From NCBI RefSeq assembly GCF_040026395.1, contig NZ_CP157278.1:3906001-3970000 (forward strand): a DNA stretch of 64,000 nucleotides. The letters are read 5' to 3'. The stretch comes from Pedobacter lusitanus. Its GTDB lineage: Bacteria > Bacteroidota > Bacteroidia > Sphingobacteriales > Sphingobacteriaceae. The notes beneath the pieces are model-generated. The model saw only the letters and a list, made by a program, of their open reading frames with translations. It was not told where the DNA came from and searched no databases. Shown piece after piece: positions 55,333 through 63,602 of this stretch (its first letter is position 1; the number at the start of each line of letters is the position of its first letter). A program made the translations under genes and the position numbers.

Positions 55333-57117
55333 TCATTTTCCGGATAGTTGTTGTACCACACCTTCCAGCTTTTCTTTGAGCAATTGAGAAGAAAATGGTT
55401 TGGTCAGATAATCATCAAGATAGGTGTAGCTGAATGACTGTTGAATATCTACGTCGCTTGAAGCGGTTAGTGCAATTATCTTAATTTTAGAAATGTTAAC
55501 ATCAGGTAATTCCCTGATTTGTCTGGAGGCTTCAAACCCATCCATTACCGGCATATGAATATCCATCAGGACTACATCAAAGACACCGGTCTTGACCATG
55601 TCGAGGGCTTCTTTTCCGTCTTTGGAAAGAGAATAGTTGCAGTTCCACTGATCCAGTATCTTTTTAAGCAGCATGATATTGATAATATTATCTTCTGCAA
55701 TCAGAATGTTCAGATTACTGATTGTAGAAATGACCGGACTGTTTACCGGTTCAGGCTCCTGGGAGACGATGGGAGCTGCGAGTTCATAGCTGATTTCAAA
55801 AGAGAACACAGATCCTGTATTTTCTTCACTAACCAGGTTAAGTTCACTCTGGTGTAATCCGATTAGTCTTTTGACAATTGCCAGGCCTAAACCAGTTCCG
55901 CCATAACGTTTGGTAATATTATTATTGGCTTGTAAAAATGGCTCAAAAATGATTTCCTGTTTATTTCTGGGAATACCTATTCCTGAATCTTTAACTGCAA
56001 AAAGTAAACTGATATGGTCTTGTGACCGGTTTTTTATGCTCACCGAAATTTCCACTCTGCCACCATTATCGGTAAATTTTACCGCGTTGGAAACCAGGTT
56101 GTTTAAAATCTGGGCCAGACGGGTCTGATCACCGGTAATATGCAGTGGCAGATTTCCGAAATCCAGGTTCAGTCTGATGTCAATATTTTTCTGTTCAGCT
56201 TTTGGTCTGAAAGATGCCAGTATATTATTGAGGAGCACAGTCAGGTTAAAAGGAGACTTGTTCAGCACAATCTGTTCTGCATTCATCTTGCTGAAATCAA
56301 GCGTATCATTAATCAGAGCGAGTAAATTTTCGGCCGAGAAGCGTAAAACGGCAAGATTCTCTTCCTGATCTTTTCTTGGGTTTTCTACACTCAGGACATT
56401 AATCAGGCCTATCACTGCATGCAGTGGAGTGCGTAATTCATGAGACATGGAAGATAGAAAATCTGATCTTAGTCTGGTGGCTTCCTGGGCCTCTTTTAGT
56501 GCTGACTGCAATTTGATATTTAATTCCCTTTCTTTTGAGTTGCTTTTGAAAAATGATTTGAAAAACTCATGATGCATAGCAATCAAAATGCCGAAGTTGA
56601 CTACCAGTGCCAGCATAAATGAACTATTGTTAAGCTGTAATGGTGTTACTGTAATTTTTCCATTCTGACTATGGGTAAACAGCAGATGCAGGATGATGGG
56701 GAGTACATTAATCAGTGAATAAACAATTCCCCAGTTTTTTCCCAGTATATAGAAACTGGCAGAAATTATGATCAGCGAAAGCTGTAAAGTGACCAGGTTG
56801 ATGCCAAAGGAATAAAAGAGAATATTAGTCCAGATAATACTGCAGAGAGACAGCATAAAAAGGTGTCCGGCCAGCCTCCATCTGCTTTTTTCAAACAGAA
56901 AATACAGACCTGCTGACATAGCTGCAATGGAAATGCTTAATCTCAGGGCGGTTTTAAAATCGGATTTTACCAGAGAGTTGATTGTGATAACAGTGATCAG
57001 GGCAAGCATCAGCAGTAATCCAAAGGTTAAAATCCGGATTCTGGAATGAATTAACGGAATTTGCTTATCACTTAATAAGGTCGCATATTTTTCTCTGAGT
57101 CTGATAATAATATTCAT
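55333..57117 (-). CDS. Hybrid histidine kinase with C-terminal receiver
   Basis: This 594-aa protein has about six transmembrane helices in residues 28-185, without a recognisable sensor domain. A coiled linker is followed by HisKA with His226 (SSMSHELRTPLHAV), HATPase (LNNLVSNAVKFTD, VKDSGIGIP, GGTGLGLAIVKRL) and a receiver (ILIAEDN, phospho-acceptor Asp519 in LMDIHMPVMDG, conserved Lys in YLTKPF). It ends right after the receiver without an output domain, so phosphate probably passes to another protein. It is transcribed away from the TonB receptor at 57344. Confidence 0.93.
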   Translation of the reverse strand: MNIIIRLREKYATLLSDKQIPLIHSRIRILTFGLLLMLALITVITINSLVKSDFKTALRLSISIAAMSAGLYFLFEKSRWRLAGHLFMLSLCSIIWTNILFYSFGINLVTLQLSLIIISASFYILGKNWGIVYSLINVLPIILHLLFTHSQNGKITVTPLQLNNSSFMLALVVNFGILIAMHHEFFKSFFKSNSKERELNIKLQSALKEAQEATRLRSDFLSSMSHELRTPLHAVIGLINVLSVENPRKDQEENLAVLRFSAENLLALINDTLDFSKMNAEQIVLNKSPFNLTVLLNNILASFRPKAEQKNIDIRLNLDFGNLPLHITGDQTRLAQILNNLVSNAVKFTDNGGRVEISVSIKNRSQDHISLLFAVKDSGIGIPRNKQEIIFEPFLQANNNITKRYGGTGLGLAIVKRLIGLHQSELNLVSEENTGSVFSFEISYELAAPIVSQEPEPVNSPVISTISNLNILIAEDNIINIMLLKKILDQWNCNYSLSKDGKEALDMVKTGVFDVVLMDIHMPVMDGFEASRQIRELPDVNISKIKIIALTASSDVDIQQSFSYTYLDDYLTKPFSSQLLKEKLEGVVQQLSGK

Positions 57118-57289
57118 ATGCCTGATCTTAGCATCAATATTACAAAAAAAAGAGTTCGTTTTTATGGGTAAAAGCTATTATATGTTTAGCTATGAGGATA
57201 AATCTTAAACCGCCTGATTGCAATAGTTATATGGATTGCACGCTCAGGATTGTTCCTGATGCAGGTATAATTCCTTAATACAAACATAT

Positions 57290-57320
57290 TCTGTGGCTAA
57301 TATGGGGGGCTTTAAATTTG
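57290..57320 (+). promoter_or_regulatory. Probable promoter of the Oar-like TonB receptor
   Basis: TAAATTTG at 57313-57320 matches the -7 consensus exactly. TCTG at 57290-57293 lies 19 bp upstream as a weak -33 element. The position rules out a translation start at 57293 and supports the ATG at 57344. Confidence 0.5.
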
Positions 57321-57343
57321 CGGAAAAAATAAACCTCAGCCAC

Positions 57344-60300
57344 ATGATGAAAAATTTACTCTGCACAGTATTGCTGTTGTTATTTTGTTCTTTATATAAA
57401 AACGAATTAGCAGCGCAGACAACACAGGCATCTATTTCCGGAATCGTAACCGACAATCTTAAAAAAACTATACCTGGTGCATCCGTACAAATCCGGAATG
57501 AGTCTACAGGATTCACAACCAGAACAACAACCAATGCAAAAGGTGAGTATACTTTTAAAGAACTTCCTTTGGGTACACCTTATACCGTTACGATAACCTA
57601 TATCGGTTTTGGAGAACAAAAAAGAACTGGTTATTCCCTGAATCAGGGTGATGCCTTAAGAATTGATGTAACTATGCAGGACGCGGTGAACGATCTTGCT
57701 GTAGTAGAAATTGTAGGATCAGGGATGAAGAACAAGACGGAAACTCTTGGAGCTGCTACTACTGTTTCTGCCAGAGATATTACCAGGCTGCCGGTACTGG
57801 GGCGTAATTTTACTACACTGATGGATCTTTCTCCATTAAGTAAAGGCAATAATATTTCAGGCCAGCTAGGATCTTCCACAGGATTTACTATTGATGGTAT
57901 GACGGCTAAAAACCCTACATCAGCGGGTTCAACAACCAGCAGAAGCGGTGCACCTTATTCTATCTCGATAGAGGCAGTCCGCGAGTTTAAAGTGGTTACC
58001 AATCAATACGATGTAACTCAGGGTAGAAATGGCGGAGGTACAATCAGTGCTGTAACCAAATCAGGAACCAACACCATAAGTGGTAGTGCATTTACTTACG
58101 GACGCGCTGACTGGTTATCCAGCCCTTATGATATCAATGGGAACAAACGTAAATCAGACTTCTCTACTTATCAGTATGGTTTCTCATTGAGCGGCCCGAT
58201 TATTAAAGATAAATTACACTTTTACATGGTTTGGGATCATCAGAAGGAAGCCCGCCCTTTACAGATCGCCAATATTTTATCACCTGCGGATGAAACCAGA
58301 TTAAAAGTTAACCAGCCTACGCTGGACAGGTATGTTGATATTGCCCGCAGGGTATATGGTGTTGCCAATACGCCGCAATTTGGATCATTTGATAAAAAAA
58401 GAGGATCTGATGCTGCATTTGCCCGTATTGACTGGCAGATCAATGAGAAAAATTTACTGACAGTACGTGATAATTATACCAATGACAGAAATCCACTGGG
58501 ACTGGAAGATAATACGGCTATCAATTTATATGAGTCATATGGTAATGATAAGAATGTGGATAATAGTTTTCTGGCGTCTTTACGTACATCTATCAATCCG
58601 CGTTTAACCAACGAATTAAAAGCACAACATTTATATACTTATCAGTTAAGCAGTCCTGGTAATCAGTTGCCGGGTGCAAATATTCCGCGGTCAGTTGTGG
58701 AAGGTGTTGCCTCTACAATTGGCGGCAAGTCACTGACTACTGATATTCAGATGGGTGGTCACAGGTTTGCCCAGGAAGGATTTACCAATAATGTATTCCA
58801 GTTAGTAGATAACCTGTATTTCAACACAGATAAGGTGAAGTATACTTTTGGTGTTGACTTCATGTATACCAATGCACATTCCACTTATGGAAGTGAGTTA
58901 AACGGACGTTTCTATTTCAGAGATGACGCGGCCACCAAAACCAGTGCACTGGATAATTTTGAAGCGAGAAAACCTTACCGTTATACCAGAGAGGTACCTC
59001 TGGTTGCAGATCCAAGTGTGCGACAGGGAATTTACAATACAGCAATCTATGGTCAGATGCAGACCAAACTTGCTTTAGGTCTTGATGTAATTGCGGGTTT
59101 ACGTCTGGATTATAGCAGCTATCCTAAAGGGAAATTTAATCAGCTGGTTTTTGATGAACTGGGTTTAAGAACTGATAATTCTCTTTCCACACTTCAAATC
59201 CAGCCACGTGTTCAGTTTAACTGGGATATTAATGACAGACATCAGGATTTTGTTCGTTTTGGTGCGGGTATTTTTGCTTCAGACATTAATAACTATGCAA
59301 CGATTAACAATATGGTGTTTGATGGAAACCATCTGGCTTCAATTGATGTCAGGGGTGCGAGTGTACCTACACCGGATTTTCCTGGTTACCGTGCAAATCC
59401 GGCAACAGCACCAGGACAGGAACTTTTTGGTCTGCCGGGTGTGAACAGATTAACAACAATCAATGCAAATGCAAGTGACGCGCAGGTTCCTGTAATTTAT
59501 AAAGCAAACGTATCTTATAACCGTTTCATTACGGATCGTTTAAAAGTTGGTATTACCGGTTATATGACTTTAGGAAGGCATAACTATATGTATGTAGACC
59601 GTAACATGGTTGCAGATCCTTACTTCCGTTTATCAAATGAGGGTGACCGCGGTGTTTATGTGCCTGCAGCAAGTATCCAGAACAGCTCTCCGGACTGGCA
59701 GCAAGGTCGTATCAGCAATAAGCTGGGCCGTGTGCTGGAGCTGAACAGTAAAGGTAAGGTAAACCAGTTTGCAGTGGTTATTGATGGTAGTTATCAATAT
59801 TTTAAGGATGGAGCGATTTCATTCAGCTATACCTGGAATGATACCAGAGATAATACTTCTTACAATGGTAACGTGGCTAACAGTGCAACTTTATCTTTAC
59901 CAGTTAAAGATGATCCGCGTGATTTAAGTAAAATGACTGCGTCTGATAACCAGTTCCGCCACAAGATTGTAGTTTATGGAACACTACCTACTTTTTATGG
60001 TATTGGTATTGGTATCCGTTACTCGGGAATTGGTGGTACGCGTTATACGCTATTATCCGGAGGTAATACCAACGGTGATTTTGTGGGTAGCAATGACCTG
60101 GCCTATATCTTTGACAGAAACAACCCTTCAGTGCCTCAGAATGTACGTGCTGGTTTGCAGGCTGTTTTAGATAATCCAAATGCAAGTCAGAGTGTAAAAG
60201 ATTATATTCTGAAATACTCGGGACAAATTGCGGAAAGAAATGGTGGTGTTAATAGTTTTTATGGCATCTTCGATTTAAGAATTACCAAGAAGTTTAAAAT

Positions 60301-60559
60301 TTATAAAACGCATAGTTTAGAATTATCAGGTGATATTTTTAACGTAGGTAACCTGCTGAACAAGAAATGGGGTGTGAATGAATCGCTGGGTACCCAGGCA
60401 TTGTATTCTTTAGGTATTCCTAAAACTGCAACAACTCCTCCTGTTGATGGATTTGATAAAACAACCAATAACTTTGTTTACAGTGTAAACGGTGCCGGAG
60501 TAGTGAAACCTTCAGGTAATCCTTATCAGTGTCAGATCGGACTTCGTTATAGTTTTTAA
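57344..60559 (+). CDS. Oar-like TonB-dependent receptor
   Basis: This 1071-aa outer-membrane receptor starts at ATG 57344 (MMKNLLCTVL), giving a signal peptide that ends ELAAQ; an in-frame ATG at 57293 lies upstream of the likely promoter. A carboxypeptidase-regulatory-like domain (ASISGIVTDNLKKTIPGASV) is followed by an Oar-type plug (NFTTLMDLSPLSKG, GFTIDGMTAKNP, SIEAVREFKVVTNQYDVTQGRNGGG, VTKSGTN) and a large barrel ending in LRYSF. Oar proteins often act in protein secretion or nutrient uptake. It is directly followed by a phosphodiesterase gene, so a phosphodiester-bearing ligand is possible. Confidence 0.93.
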   Translation: MMKNLLCTVLLLLFCSLYKNELAAQTTQASISGIVTDNLKKTIPGASVQIRNESTGFTTRTTTNAKGEYTFKELPLGTPYTVTITYIGFGEQKRTGYSLNQGDALRIDVTMQDAVNDLAVVEIVGSGMKNKTETLGAATTVSARDITRLPVLGRNFTTLMDLSPLSKGNNISGQLGSSTGFTIDGMTAKNPTSAGSTTSRSGAPYSISIEAVREFKVVTNQYDVTQGRNGGGTISAVTKSGTNTISGSAFTYGRADWLSSPYDINGNKRKSDFSTYQYGFSLSGPIIKDKLHFYMVWDHQKEARPLQIANILSPADETRLKVNQPTLDRYVDIARRVYGVANTPQFGSFDKKRGSDAAFARIDWQINEKNLLTVRDNYTNDRNPLGLEDNTAINLYESYGNDKNVDNSFLASLRTSINPRLTNELKAQHLYTYQLSSPGNQLPGANIPRSVVEGVASTIGGKSLTTDIQMGGHRFAQEGFTNNVFQLVDNLYFNTDKVKYTFGVDFMYTNAHSTYGSELNGRFYFRDDAATKTSALDNFEARKPYRYTREVPLVADPSVRQGIYNTAIYGQMQTKLALGLDVIAGLRLDYSSYPKGKFNQLVFDELGLRTDNSLSTLQIQPRVQFNWDINDRHQDFVRFGAGIFASDINNYATINNMVFDGNHLASIDVRGASVPTPDFPGYRANPATAPGQELFGLPGVNRLTTINANASDAQVPVIYKANVSYNRFITDRLKVGITGYMTLGRHNYMYVDRNMVADPYFRLSNEGDRGVYVPAASIQNSSPDWQQGRISNKLGRVLELNSKGKVNQFAVVIDGSYQYFKDGAISFSYTWNDTRDNTSYNGNVANSATLSLPVKDDPRDLSKMTASDNQFRHKIVVYGTLPTFYGIGIGIRYSGIGGTRYTLLSGGNTNGDFVGSNDLAYIFDRNNPSVPQNVRAGLQAVLDNPNASQSVKDYILKYSGQIAERNGGVNSFYGIFDLRITKKFKIYKTHSLELSGDIFNVGNLLNKKWGVNESLGTQALYSLGIPKTATTPPVDGFDKTTNNFVYSVNGAGVVKPSGNPYQCQIGLRYSF

Positions 60560-60569
60560 TCATTTGGAT

Positions 60570-61460
60570 ATGAAATATATATTTTTAATCATCAGCTGCC
60601 TGGCTATTACCGCAGCAAATGCTCAGCAAAAGATTGATGTGGAAGCCCATCGCGGCGGAAGAGGAATTATGCCGGAAAATTCTATTGCAGCTATGCTGCA
60701 TGCGATAGATCTGGGGGTAAGAACCCTGGAGCTGGATTGTGTGATTTCTCAGGACCAGCAGGTCGTAGTTTCCCATGACCTGTATATGTCTGCTGATTTT
60801 ATGCTTAAACCAGATGGAACGGAGATTAGTAAAGCAGAAGAAAAATCATTGCTGTTATACAAGATGCCTTACGAGCTGATTAAAAGTTATGATGGCGGAA
60901 CAAAGGGAAATGCAGCGTTCCCTAAACAGCTGAAGATTAAAACTGTAAAACCATTATTATCGGTATTGATCGATAGTGTTGAATCTTATGTTAAACTTCA
61001 CCGGTTGAAACCTGTGTCTTATAATATTGAAATCAAAAGTTCTGCAGACGGTGATGGCACTGCGCATCCGGATCCTGAATTGTTTTCAGGATTGGTTATG
61101 GGCGTACTTAAAGCTAAAGGAATTACTAAAAGGGTGATTATACAATCATTTGATACCCGGCCGCTTGTTGTATTACATCAAAAGTATCCAAAGCAAAAAC
61201 TTTCTTATCTGGTAGCCAATAAAGATAATTTCAGCACTAATCTGAACAAATTAGGTTTTACTCCTGATACGATCAGCCCTTATTATTTAATGATAGATGC
61301 TGCATTTGTAAAAGATGCACATCAGCTAAAGGTAAAGGTATTGCCCTGGACGGTGAATGAGGAGTCTTCACTGAAAAAAATGGCCGAACTGCAGGTTGAC
61401 GGTATCATTTCGGATTATCCGGATCTGGCTGTTACCCTGTTCGGAAATTATCAGCGATAG
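60570..61460 (+). CDS. Secreted glycerophosphodiester phosphodiesterase
   Basis: This 296-aa enzyme hydrolyses glycerophosphodiesters to an alcohol and glycerol-3-phosphate. I use ATG 60570; a TTG two codons earlier is possible. The signal peptide ends ANAQ. The GDPD TIM barrel shows EAHRGGRGIMPENSIAAM with the catalytic His, GVRTLELDCVIS, VVSHD with the second His, YNIEIKSS, and the C-terminal KVLPWTVNEESSLKKMAELQVDGIISDYPDL. It starts 10 bp after the receptor stop and probably works on the same substrate in the periplasm. Confidence 0.94.
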   Translation: MKYIFLIISCLAITAANAQQKIDVEAHRGGRGIMPENSIAAMLHAIDLGVRTLELDCVISQDQQVVVSHDLYMSADFMLKPDGTEISKAEEKSLLLYKMPYELIKSYDGGTKGNAAFPKQLKIKTVKPLLSVLIDSVESYVKLHRLKPVSYNIEIKSSADGDGTAHPDPELFSGLVMGVLKAKGITKRVIIQSFDTRPLVVLHQKYPKQKLSYLVANKDNFSTNLNKLGFTPDTISPYYLMIDAAFVKDAHQLKVKVLPWTVNEESSLKKMAELQVDGIISDYPDLAVTLFGNYQR

Positions 61461-61482
61461 ATTTTAAACAATTTTTAATACG

Positions 61483-61549
61483 GCCATGCTGTTTTTCTGC
61501 CTGATCTCTTCTCTGAAGAATCCGGTTCTGAAAACAGCATGGCTTTTTT
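61483..61549 (+). terminator. Terminator after the phosphodiesterase gene
   Basis: A perfect 13-bp stem (61483-61495 with 61531-61543) encloses a long 35-nt loop and is followed by six T. The loop is longer than usual but the stem and T run are convincing. Confidence 0.75.
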
Positions 61550-61607
61550 GTGGAATCTGTTCAGCTGCGGTCAACATCTCTGTGAGTCTGCATCAGGTCT
61601 GTCGCAG

Positions 61608-61624
61608 GTCCACCATGAGTCCAC
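61608..61624. repeat. Inverted copies of the GTGGACTC element
   Basis: GAGTCCAC at 61617-61624 is the exact reverse complement of the four tandem GTGGACTC words downstream. GGTCCACC at 61608-61615 is a further near copy. With the forward copies they could form a stem-loop. Confidence 0.7.
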
Positions 61625-61640
61625 GTTTTTACAGGAAAAG

Positions 61641-61684
61641 GTGGACTCAACGTGGACTCACTGTGGACTCGCGGTGGACTCATA
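61641..61684 (+). repeat. Four tandem GTGGACTC repeats, 11-bp period
   Basis: GTGGACTC starts at 61641, 61652, 61663 and 61674, exactly 11 bp apart. The three bases between copies differ (AAC, ACT, GCG, ATA), so only the 8-bp core is conserved. The array lies about 200 bp before the ECF sigma factor gene and just upstream of a possible promoter (TTG 61699-61701, TAATTTTT 61723-61730). Regulator binding is a possibility. Confidence 0.8.
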
Positions 61685-61881
61685 CAAATGTTGATCAGTT
61701 GTCATATGGACCCGAACGGTTGTAATTTTTTGCCGGTTTGCCGGTCTTTTTAAATAAAAGCTTTTAATAACTCATATTATTAATATTTATTGCCCAAGAG
61801 TGATTGCTAAATGCTATTTTAGATTTCAGAAGCGTAAGCTGGTATTATTTTCCGGGAATATTTAGGGGGTTAAGGAGTATA

Positions 61882-62502
61882 ATGGCGTTTAATGAGATAA
61901 CAGAAAATATAACTACAGGGGAGGATTTGCTTAATCTTATAGAAGATGATGACAAGAGTGCATTTACTGTTTTTTATTCTAATAATTTTCAAAAACTAAT
62001 ACTGGTATCGGATAGGTATGTGAAAAATATGCATGTTGCTGAAGAGATCGTTCAGGACATGTTTCTAAAGATATGGGAAGATAAGGAGCTGTTGCTTTAT
62101 GTGAACTCCGTTAAAGCTTATCTGTACAGAAGCGTTGTTAATGCTTCTATCAATTATATCAACAGACAAAAAAACATAGAAAAACATCATCTTAAAATAG
62201 CTGAGCATTTAACAGATGACGATATTGACATCATTAATGAACAAAATGAGTTAATCGTACTTCTTTATAATGAAATAGAGCAATTACCCGAAAAATGTCA
62301 GAAGGTTTTTAAATTAAGCCGCCTGGAAGGCCTAAAATACAGGGATATAGCTGCTGAATTATCGATTTCTGAGAAAACAGTTGAAAATCATATGAGTAAT
62401 GCCCTGAGGTTACTCAGATTGCGCGTGATTCATAATATACATGAAGAAGATCCAAAAAGTAAGGCTAAATATTTCTCTTTACTGTCGCTGTTTCTGTATT
62501 AA
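61882..62502 (+). CDS. ECF sigma factor (RNA polymerase sigma-70 family)
   Basis: This 206-aa alternative sigma factor starts at ATG 61882, which is preceded by a TAAGGAG ribosome site (61871-61877); an in-frame TTG at 61804 lacks one. Region 2 (about 28-95) includes VAEEIVQDMFLKIWEDKE and VKAYLYRSVVNASINYINR. Region 4 (about 130-185) includes LPEKCQKVFKLSRLEGLKYRDIAAELSISEKTVENHM, the helix-turn-helix. In Bacteroidota this type drives the adjacent SusC-type receptor and is held by the FecR protein encoded next. Confidence 0.95.
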   Translation: MAFNEITENITTGEDLLNLIEDDDKSAFTVFYSNNFQKLILVSDRYVKNMHVAEEIVQDMFLKIWEDKELLLYVNSVKAYLYRSVVNASINYINRQKNIEKHHLKIAEHLTDDDIDIINEQNELIVLLYNEIEQLPEKCQKVFKLSRLEGLKYRDIAAELSISEKTVENHMSNALRLLRLRVIHNIHEEDPKSKAKYFSLLSLFLY

Positions 62503-62538
62503 AGACTGTTTTTCTAATTGTTTTAAATAAATATCATT

Positions 62539-62570
62539 TTTTTGTAAAATAGACTAGGGGTTTTTGGGTG
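62539..62570 (+). promoter_or_regulatory. Possible ECF-dependent leader element before fecR
   Basis: A T run ending in TTTG (62541-62544) is followed by CTAGGGGTTTTTGGG (62554-62568), unusual in this otherwise plain AT-rich gap. Its place between sigma factor and anti-sigma gene suggests an ECF promoter; this is inference. Confidence 0.3.
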
Positions 62571-62601
62571 GTTATTTGTCATCCTTACAAAACCAACTAA
62601 C

Positions 62602-63567
62602 TTGAAAGACAATTTAACCTTTCAGAATATTATTCTGAACCATTTTAATGCCCCTGAAGATGAAGTTCTGGCCCGGCAGGTTGCTGACCTCAGAAAACTG
62701 TCAGAAGAAAATGAAAGAATTTTTCAGGAGACCAGAACTATTTGGGAATCTGCTGTTTTAACTAAAAGACTGTATGAAATAGATCCTGTCAGCTCGGCCA
62801 GAAATTTCAATGCACGTTTAACTGATAAAGGTCATCAGAAGACGAGGTCTTTTGGCTGGCTTAAAATTGCGGCTGTCATTGCAGTAACTGCCAGTGCCGG
62901 TATTTTCTTCTATCCCAAAAAAACTCCGGAAGTGCCTTTCTTAGTCAGGGAAACCAAACAGCAGATAGATTCGGTTTTTTTGAGTGACGGTACTAAAGTC
63001 ATTCTGGCTGAGAACAGCCGGATTAAGTATCCTAAAGTATTAGCAGATACTGCACGTGAGGTGATTTTAGTCAAAGGTCAGGCTTTTTTCAAAGTACATC
63101 ATGAAGTAAAGCGGGCTTTTAATGTCCGGGTGGGGCAGTCGAAAGTTACCGTACTGGGAACATCCTTCAATATTAACTATCATCATGCTTCTATCAAACT
63201 GGCGGTGAGTACAGGTAAAGTCATGTTTACCCCAAATGCGATTAGCTCTTCTGCTATTCTGATAGCGGGACAGGCAATCAATTACAGTGAGTCTCAGCAT
63301 AGAATGGAATGGGAAAACGGCTCGAATTCGACTTCATGGATCACGAAAGAGCTTGTCTTTGTGGATATGCCACTTGAAGAAGTTTGCAAGCAGGTTAGCG
63401 CTTATTATAACGTGAACCTGGTAGTTCATGATCAGATGCGCAGTGCCAAAAAGTTCAACGCCAATTTTAAGGACAGCAGTCTTAAAGAAATTCTAACCGT
63501 ACTGAAACAGACCTATAAAATCAGAATCGACTCCAATGAACATCAAATTACTATAAATAACCTATAA
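62602..63567 (+). CDS. FecR-family anti-sigma factor
   Basis: This 321-aa membrane protein should hold the upstream sigma factor until the receptor signals. The start is TTG 62602. The N-terminal cytoplasmic part (about 1-83) binds sigma. One transmembrane helix (about 84-104, LKIAAVIAVTASAGIFFYP) follows. The periplasmic FecR domain (SVFLSDGTKVILAENSRIKYP, REVILVKGQAFFKVHH, VTVLGTSFNINYH, VSTGKVMF) and a DUF4974-type C-terminal domain (LVFVDMPLEEVCKQVSAYYNVNL, LKEILTVLKQTYKIRI) complete it. Confidence 0.95.
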   Translation: MKDNLTFQNIILNHFNAPEDEVLARQVADLRKLSEENERIFQETRTIWESAVLTKRLYEIDPVSSARNFNARLTDKGHQKTRSFGWLKIAAVIAVTASAGIFFYPKKTPEVPFLVRETKQQIDSVFLSDGTKVILAENSRIKYPKVLADTAREVILVKGQAFFKVHHEVKRAFNVRVGQSKVTVLGTSFNINYHHASIKLAVSTGKVMFTPNAISSSAILIAGQAINYSESQHRMEWENGSNSTSWITKELVFVDMPLEEVCKQVSAYYNVNLVVHDQMRSAKKFNANFKDSSLKEILTVLKQTYKIRIDSNEHQITINNL

Positions 63568-63602
63568 CAAATCAACTTAAACCTAATAACTAACAACCAA
63601 TT

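Noticed and set aside
57293..57343. Longer N-terminus for the Oar-like receptor
   Set aside because: The added 17 residues place the signal peptide internally and the consensus -7 box (57313-57320) lies inside the extension.
61641..61684. CRISPR-like direct repeats
   Set aside because: The repeat unit is 8 bp with 3-bp gaps, far too short for a CRISPR array, and no cas gene is present.
61486..61725. 79-codon open frame on the plus strand after the phosphodiesterase gene
   Set aside because: Its start lies in the left arm of the terminator stem and its second half is just the translation of the 11-bp repeats. No ribosome site and no recognisable protein.
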